Positions 62,191 through 64,000 of a stretch of 64,000 nt of DNA are shown here, piece by piece. Location of the stretch: the NCBI GenBank assembly GCA_026393755.1, contig JAPKZO010000023.1, forward strand, positions 1 through 64,000, read 5' to 3'. Origin of the DNA: Acidobacteriota bacterium (GTDB lineage: Bacteria; Acidobacteriota; Vicinamibacteria; Vicinamibacterales; JAKQTR01). A model generated the notes under the pieces. The model did not search any database and was not told where the DNA came from. It worked only from the letters and a program-made list of their open reading frames with translations. Numbering within the stretch: position 1 is the first letter of the stretch; each line of letters opens with the position of its first letter. A program made the position numbers and the translations under genes.

Positions 62191-63186
62191 ATGGATCTGT
62201 CGACGACCTATCTCGGACTGAACCTGCCGCACCCGATCATGCCCGGCGCCTCACCGTTGGTGGACCACCTCGACGTGGTGAAGCAACTCGAGGACGCGGG
62301 CGCGGCGGCCATCACCATGCACTCGCTGTTCGAGGAGCAGATCACCCGCGAGCAGCAGGGCATGGTGTACCACATGGAGCTGGTCAACAACAGCCATGCC
62401 GAAGCCCTGTCCTACTTCCCGCAGGCCGATCAGTTCCGGCTCGGGCCGCACCAGTACCTCGAACAGATCCGCCTCATCAAGCAGGCGGTGAACATTCCGG
62501 TCATCGCGTCGCTGAACGGCACGACGGCGGAGGGCTGGATCAACTATGCCGCGCTGGTCGAACAGGCGGGCGCGAATGCGCTCGAACTGAACGTGTATCA
62601 CGTGGCCGCTGACCCGTCCGAGCCCGGCGCCGCCGTCGAACAACGGCTGCTCGACATCGTCCGGGCCGTCAAGGGTTCGGTCAAGCTGCCGATTGCCGTC
62701 AAGCTCTCGCCGTTCTACTCATCGGTCTCGCACCTCGCCGTCAAGCTCGACGCGCTGGGTGTGGATGCGCTGGTGCTCTTCAACCGCTTCTACCAGCCCG
62801 ACTTCGACATGAGCGTGCTCGAAGCCGTGCCGACGCTCCACCTGTCGAACTCCCATGATCTGCTCCTGCGGCTGAGGTGGCTCGCCGTGTTGTTTGGCCG
62901 CACGAAGGCTCGGCTGGCGGTGACGGGCGGAATCCACACGTCCGAGGACGCCTTGAAGGCCGTCATGGCGGGAGCGAGCGGCGTGCAGGTCGTGTCGAGT
63001 CTGCTGCAACACGGCCCCGGACACATCAAGACGCTGGTGAACGGGATGCGGACGTGGCTCGAAGAGCACGAGTACCACTCTCTCAAGCAGGCGTTGGGCA
63101 GCATGAGTCTTGAGCGGAGCCCAAGCCCGGCGGCGTTCGAGCGCGCCAACTACATGAAGGTGCTGGCGGCCTACCGGATGGAGTAG
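62191..63186 (+). CDS. Dihydroorotate dehydrogenase-like flavoprotein
   Basis: This 331-residue protein is a TIM-barrel flavoenzyme related to dihydroorotate dehydrogenase: LSTTYLGLNLPHPIMPGASPL at the start, VIASLNGTTAEGWINYAALVEQAGANALELNVY with the substrate-side Asn, LPIAVKLSPFYSS (Lys) and the C-terminal flavin-phosphate segments RLAVTGGIHTSEDALKAVMAGASGVQVVSSLL. Such DHOD-like proteins are often encoded next to PFOR in bacteria, and their reaction is not established. It is not clearly the pyrimidine-pathway enzyme, since the usual catalytic Cys/Ser loop is not apparent. Confidence 0.85.
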   Translation: MDLSTTYLGLNLPHPIMPGASPLVDHLDVVKQLEDAGAAAITMHSLFEEQITREQQGMVYHMELVNNSHAEALSYFPQADQFRLGPHQYLEQIRLIKQAVNIPVIASLNGTTAEGWINYAALVEQAGANALELNVYHVAADPSEPGAAVEQRLLDIVRAVKGSVKLPIAVKLSPFYSSVSHLAVKLDALGVDALVLFNRFYQPDFDMSVLEAVPTLHLSNSHDLLLRLRWLAVLFGRTKARLAVTGGIHTSEDALKAVMAGASGVQVVSSLLQHGPGHIKTLVNGMRTWLEEHEYHSLKQALGSMSLERSPSPAAFERANYMKVLAAYRME

Positions 63187-63193
63187 GCAGGAA

Positions 63194-63442
63194 CTAGGGA
63201 TTCAGCAGCGTCGCCACACGAGCCTTGGCTCTGGCCCGCACGGCGGCCGGCAGACGCGTGGCGCTGGCGTCCCGGCAGAGCGACACCGTGTGCCTCAGAC
63301 TCTCTTCCAGGCTGTGACAGCACGGACAGCGACGAAGGTGCGCCGTCAACGCCCGGCGCTCGGCGGCGCTCAGGTCGCCATCGATGTAACGGGACACCCG
63401 CTCCAGCAATTCACGACAGCGATCCGATCGGACGGACTTCAT
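63194..63442 (-). CDS. Anti-sigma factor, zinc-finger (HxxxCxxC) type
   Basis: This 82-residue protein has the zinc-binding anti-sigma motif HLRRCPCCHSLEES preceded by VSRYIDGDLSAAERRALTA. It has no transmembrane helix, so it is a short soluble ZAS-domain protein. The ATG at 63442 overlaps the stop of the sigma-factor gene by four bases (ATGA), the usual sigma/anti-sigma arrangement. Confidence 0.9.
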   Translation of the reverse strand: MKSVRSDRCRELLERVSRYIDGDLSAAERRALTAHLRRCPCCHSLEESLRHTVSLCRDASATRLPAAVRARAKARVATLLNP

Positions 63443-64000
63443 CGCGCCTCCAGTTGTTGACGCAAGAGTAACCGCGCTCGGTGCAACCTGGTCTTGACGT
63501 TGGCTTCTGAAATGCCCACGACCGTGGCGACGTCTCGGGTGGACAGCCCCTCGATTTCGCGCAAGAAGACAATGACCCGAAACTCGGGGGACAACGTCTG
63601 AAGCGCTCGCCGCAGTGTCCGTCGCAGGCGCGAATTCGCCACGACCTCGTCTGGCCTCGGTCCGCTGTCGGGTACGTCCATCGTCTGAACCGAGCCGTCC
63701 TGCCCGACCGCCAACTCGTCGAGCGACACCATGTGTGCGGGTTCGTGCACGCGCTTGCGCCGGCCGATCAGGCACGCGTTCTTCACAGTCCGGTACAGCC
63801 ACGTGCGGAATGCCGCCGGATCCTTGATCTGGCTGGCGAACCGATAGGTCTTCAGCAACGCCTCCTGCATGGCATCATCGGCGTCGTCGGCATGGCCGCA
63901 CACGAGGAGACTGAACCGGTACGCCACTTCCTGTGCCCGCATCAAGAGGCGTTCCATAGCCTGCTTGTCGCCAGTCTGCGCCGCCACCAGCAGCGCCTCG
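63439..64000 (-). CDS. ECF RNA polymerase sigma factor (N-terminus beyond right edge)
   Basis: About 187 residues are visible. Region 2 has YRFSLLVCGHADDADDAMQEALLKTYRFASQIKDPAAFRTWLYRTVKNACLIGRRKR split over its helices, and region 4 has LSPEFRVIVFLREIEGLSTRDVATVVGISEANVKTRLHRARLLLRQQL. The frame remains open to the window edge and reads EALLVAAQTGDKQAM, which is a typical sigma region-2 start, so the real start codon lies outside; the GTG at 63987 is probably internal. The zinc-type anti-sigma gene overlaps its 3' end. Confidence 0.92.
   Translation of the reverse strand, partial: EALLVAAQTGDKQAMERLLMRAQEVAYRFSLLVCGHADDADDAMQEALLKTYRFASQIKDPAAFRTWLYRTVKNACLIGRRKRVHEPAHMVSLDELAVGQDGSVQTMDVPDSGPRPDEVVANSRLRRTLRRALQTLSPEFRVIVFLREIEGLSTRDVATVVGISEANVKTRLHRARLLLRQQLEAR

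Noticed and set aside
63987-63987. GTG at 63987 as the start of the ECF sigma factor
   Set aside because: The frame continues in family-like sequence (EALLVAAQTG) to the window edge, so the true start is outside.

Overview
This GC-rich window looks like a piece of an Acidobacteriota chromosome, probably class Vicinamibacteria. That placement is an inference from gene content: an Oar-like TonB-dependent receptor with an N-terminal carboxypeptidase-regulatory domain, a secreted BNR/sialidase-fold protein, a TPR regulator with a TolB-like domain, a paired active/inactive M16 peptidase set, a MacAB-TolC operon preceded by an LTxxQ protein, and many small secreted proteins. There are no rRNA or tRNA genes, phage genes, insertion-sequence transposases or CRISPR arrays that I can recognise.

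Layout. 1-7.4 kb: the receptor lies between two copies of the 5' part of a Tat-exported, TIM-barrel-like protein gene. The copies share an exact 141-bp segment, and the second copy breaks frame exactly where identity stops. 7.5-15.8 kb: a nickel-pincer-cofactor (Lar) region with larB, larC and a broken larE, mixed with a DUF2271-like protein, ApbE, a thiamine-diphosphate enzyme and an MFS transporter. 15.9-22.5 kb: a split winged-helix-like/TPR regulator, a ThuA-esterase fusion, an esterase, an S1C protease with a YbjN-like partner, and a truncated sodium/solute symporter. 22.5-41.7 kb: M16 peptidases, an aldo/keto reductase, lipid enzymes (a DUF457 protein, a three-domain acyltransferase/ACP/acyl-ligase, and PlsC), a sugar nucleotidyltransferase, a ROK kinase, 2-oxoacid:ferredoxin oxidoreductase KorAB, the NfnAB transhydrogenase and YqgE. 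41.8-52.1 kb: an NDP-forming acyl-CoA synthetase, IspH, then LTxxQ-TolC-MacA-MacB. 52.1-64 kb: a tightly overlapping dksA-like/ferritin-like/folK/amidohydrolase cluster, a two-component system, a STAS protein, pyruvate:ferredoxin oxidoreductase with a DHOD-like partner, and an ECF sigma/anti-sigma pair cut by the right edge.

How the genes fit together. KorAB, PFOR and NfnAB all exchange electrons with ferredoxin, and the NDP-forming acyl-CoA synthetase could recover ATP from acyl-CoA, so the window carries much of a ferredoxin-based 2-oxoacid metabolism. The OmpR-type two-component system sits between two genes (a secreted protein and a STAS protein) whose upstream regions share a conserved element with identical internal spacing; this is the best candidate for a local, undescribed regulon.

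The first 23 kb has an unusual density of damaged or oddly joined genes: larE has lost its middle, the symporter has lost everything after about 100 residues, the Tat TIM-barrel gene is frame-broken, the TPR regulator is split, and a ThuA domain is fused to an esterase. Whether this is real genome decay or an assembly artefact cannot be settled from the sequence alone; the 141-bp length of the terminal repeat favours at least one assembly artefact.
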